Shown: in pieces, positions 62,645 to 64,000 of the stretch
Position numbering within the stretch: position 1 is the first letter of the stretch
Layout of the letters: the number at the start of each line of letters is the position of its first letter
Source: JANTGF01 sp963750735
GTDB taxonomy: Bacteria; Bacteroidota; Bacteroidia; Bacteroidales; VadinHA17
Direction: 5' to 3'
DNA length: 64,000 nucleotides
NCBI GenBank assembly: GCA_963750735.1
Contig: CAVVRY010000006.1
Coordinates: forward strand, 434,001-498,000
The notes under the pieces: model-generated
The model's input: only the letters and a program-made list of their open reading frames with translations
Database searches by the model: none
Told to the model about the DNA's origin: nothing
Made by a program: the position numbers and the translations under genes

Positions 62645-64000
62645 TTAGAATGGTTCTTCAGATGAGTCAGGAATATTGTTTGAGTGGCCACGTGCCGAAC
62701 TGTTTAAATCATGATTCATTTTAGAGCCTAAAGTAATTGTAGAAAGGTCAGAATCACCGTTTATATCAAAGGATCCAACTTCATCAGGTTCAATAAATTT
62801 TGCCATTTCTTCCCGGAACAACAAAGTTACATCTGCAATAGGTCCATTTCGATGTTTTGCAACTATAATTTCTGCTACACCCCTGTATGAATTGCCTTCT
62901 TCATCCTCAGTGAGGCCATATTTTTCTGGCCTATGGATAAAAAGAACAAGGTCCGCGTCCTGTTCAATGGCTCCAGATTCTCTAAGGTCAGATAATTGAG
63001 GTCTTTTATTACCGGAACGCATTTCAACAGATCGATTTAACTGAGAGAGTGCAATAATTGGAATTTCGAGCTCCTTAGCCACCGCCTTGAGTGACCTGGA
63101 AATATTACTTACTTCCTGCTCCCTGCTGCCCCTTGAATCAACACTACTGGTCATGAGCTGAAGATAATCCACTACGATTAGTTCAATATTGTGCTGGAGT
63201 TTCAATCTTCTGGCTTTTGCCCTGAATTCGAAAAGTGAAATAGCAGCAGTATCATCAATAAAGATGGGAGCTTCAACCAACTTCTTGATTTTTGATTCCA
63301 GCTGTTTCCATTCATGATCATCCAGCTTTCCATTTCTGATTCGTTGTGAAGGTAATTCTGTTTCGCTAACAATAAGCCTGGTAACCAATTGAAGTGAAGA
63401 CATTTCCAGCGAGAATATACCTATGGGACGACCATGATCAACAGCCATATTCTTTGCCATTGAAAGTGCAAGAGCCGTTTTACCCATTGATGGCCGGGCA
63501 GCAACAATAATAAGGTCTGATTTTTGCCAGCCTGATGTAATGCGATCAAGTTTTGTAAATCCTGAAGGGACACCAAGAAGACTACCTTCTTTTTTTCCAG
63601 CCTCTTGAATTTGTTCAATTGCAGCCTGTATAAGGACATTAATTTTTGCAGTTTCTTTTTTGATGTTTCCTTCAGCAATGTGAAACAATTCCTGTTCAGA
63701 GAAATCGAGCAAATCGTTCACATCAATACTTTCATCAAATGCCCTGTTTTGTATTTCACTGGAGACACGGATTAATTCTCTCTGAATATATTTTTGTGCA
63801 ACAATTCTGGCATGATAAGATACATTTGCAGCAGAAGCAACGCGGTTGGTTAACTTTGAAATATACAATGGACCGCCAATATCATTTAATTCATTTTTTT
63901 TACGGAGCTCTTCAGTTACAGTAAGAATGTCAATAGGTTTCTCTTTAGCAGAGAGGTCCATTATGGCTTGAAATATTTTTTGGTGTGAATTTGTATAAAA
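62645..64000 (-). CDS. dnaB: Replicative DNA helicase DnaB, 5' part outside window
   Basis: The frame stays open to the right edge (upstream of the Met at 63961 it reads HQKIFQAIMDLSAKEKPIDI), so the true start is beyond the window. Walker A is in ARPSMGKTALALS, Walker B in LIVVDYLQLM, and the later Arg finger region in LSQLNRSVE. The C-terminus reads GAIEQDADLVLFIHRPEKYG. A ring helicase that unwinds DNA at the fork. It is cut by the window edge, not by mutation. Confidence 0.95.
   Translation of the reverse strand, partial: FYTNSHQKIFQAIMDLSAKEKPIDILTVTEELRKKNELNDIGGPLYISKLTNRVASAANVSYHARIVAQKYIQRELIRVSSEIQNRAFDESIDVNDLLDFSEQELFHIAEGNIKKETAKINVLIQAAIEQIQEAGKKEGSLLGVPSGFTKLDRITSGWQKSDLIIVAARPSMGKTALALSMAKNMAVDHGRPIGIFSLEMSSLQLVTRLIVSETELPSQRIRNGKLDDHEWKQLESKIKKLVEAPIFIDDTAAISLFEFRAKARRLKLQHNIELIVVDYLQLMTSSVDSRGSREQEVSNISRSLKAVAKELEIPIIALSQLNRSVEMRSGNKRPQLSDLRESGAIEQDADLVLFIHRPEKYGLTEDEEGNSYRGVAEIIVAKHRNGPIADVTLLFREEMAKFIEPDEVGSFDINGDSDLSTITLGSKMNHDLNSSARGHSNNIPDSSEEPF

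Noticed and set aside
62645..64000. DnaB truncated at the Met at 63961
   Set aside because: The frame continues upstream with normal DnaB sequence (HQKIFQAIMDL) to the window edge, so it is only cut by the window.

Overview
The window reads as a chromosomal piece of a low-GC Bacteroidota bacterium, most likely class Bacteroidia or a near relative. The basis is the gene content (a GldB-type gliding lipoprotein beside nadE, a GWxTD lipoprotein, a MurF-alanine racemase fusion, DUF1573 and DUF6249 proteins), start regions with few Shine-Dalgarno sites, and TAnnTTTG-type -7 promoter boxes (for example 5351-5358 and 47923-47930). No close species can be named from sequence alone.

Layout. 1-5290: 3' end of a membrane histidine kinase, then an AT-rich accessory block (CorA transporter, truncated YitT-like gene, CNNM-type transporter, two decayed IS3-type transposase tails) bracketed by a 42-bp near-direct repeat at 1437 and 4665, next to tRNA-Phe. 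5376-10916: M16 peptidase, O-methyltransferase, SH3-like exported protein, a repeat cluster holding a solitary GIY-YIG nuclease, a DapA-family aldolase and a frameshifted HtrA protease. 10992-16257: small membrane proteins and lipoproteins, a broken mannan-use pair (GH26 mannanase plus epimerase) and another IS tail. 16258-20056: two neighbouring M14 metallopeptidases, one with intact zinc ligands and one without. 20133-20620: tRNA-Leu and tRNA-Gly, each with an interrupted partial copy. 20753-30558: mutS, a saccharopine dehydrogenase-like gene, GWxTD lipoprotein, rlmB, a YbdG-like channel and an ECF sigma factor; four of these carry single-base frameshifts. 30627-64000: an intact housekeeping stretch (gcvP, ddl, meaB, gldB, nadE, lpxL-like, murF-alr, tdk, rsmI, rmuC, DEAD helicase, peptidases, dnaB).

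Three things stand out. (1) All three tRNA genes have, just upstream on their own strand, a partial 5' tRNA copy interrupted by a short foldable insert. Two inserts share one design: an outer TCCCGA/TCGGGA-like stem enclosing three hairpins, with different stem sequences that still pair. (2) The GIY-YIG nuclease lies between the two arms of an inverted repeat, inside a cluster of the same repeat, bracketed by a ~140-bp direct duplication. (3) The M14 pair combines an apparently active and an apparently inactive paralogue, each with a strong GGAGG-GTG start unlike the rest of the window.

About 16 frameshifts were located by reading both frames, nearly all single-base insertions, concentrated in 10.4-15.5 kb and 22.5-30 kb. 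They could be assembly or sequencing errors or real decay, so the affected genes are marked as broken, with the probable intact product named.
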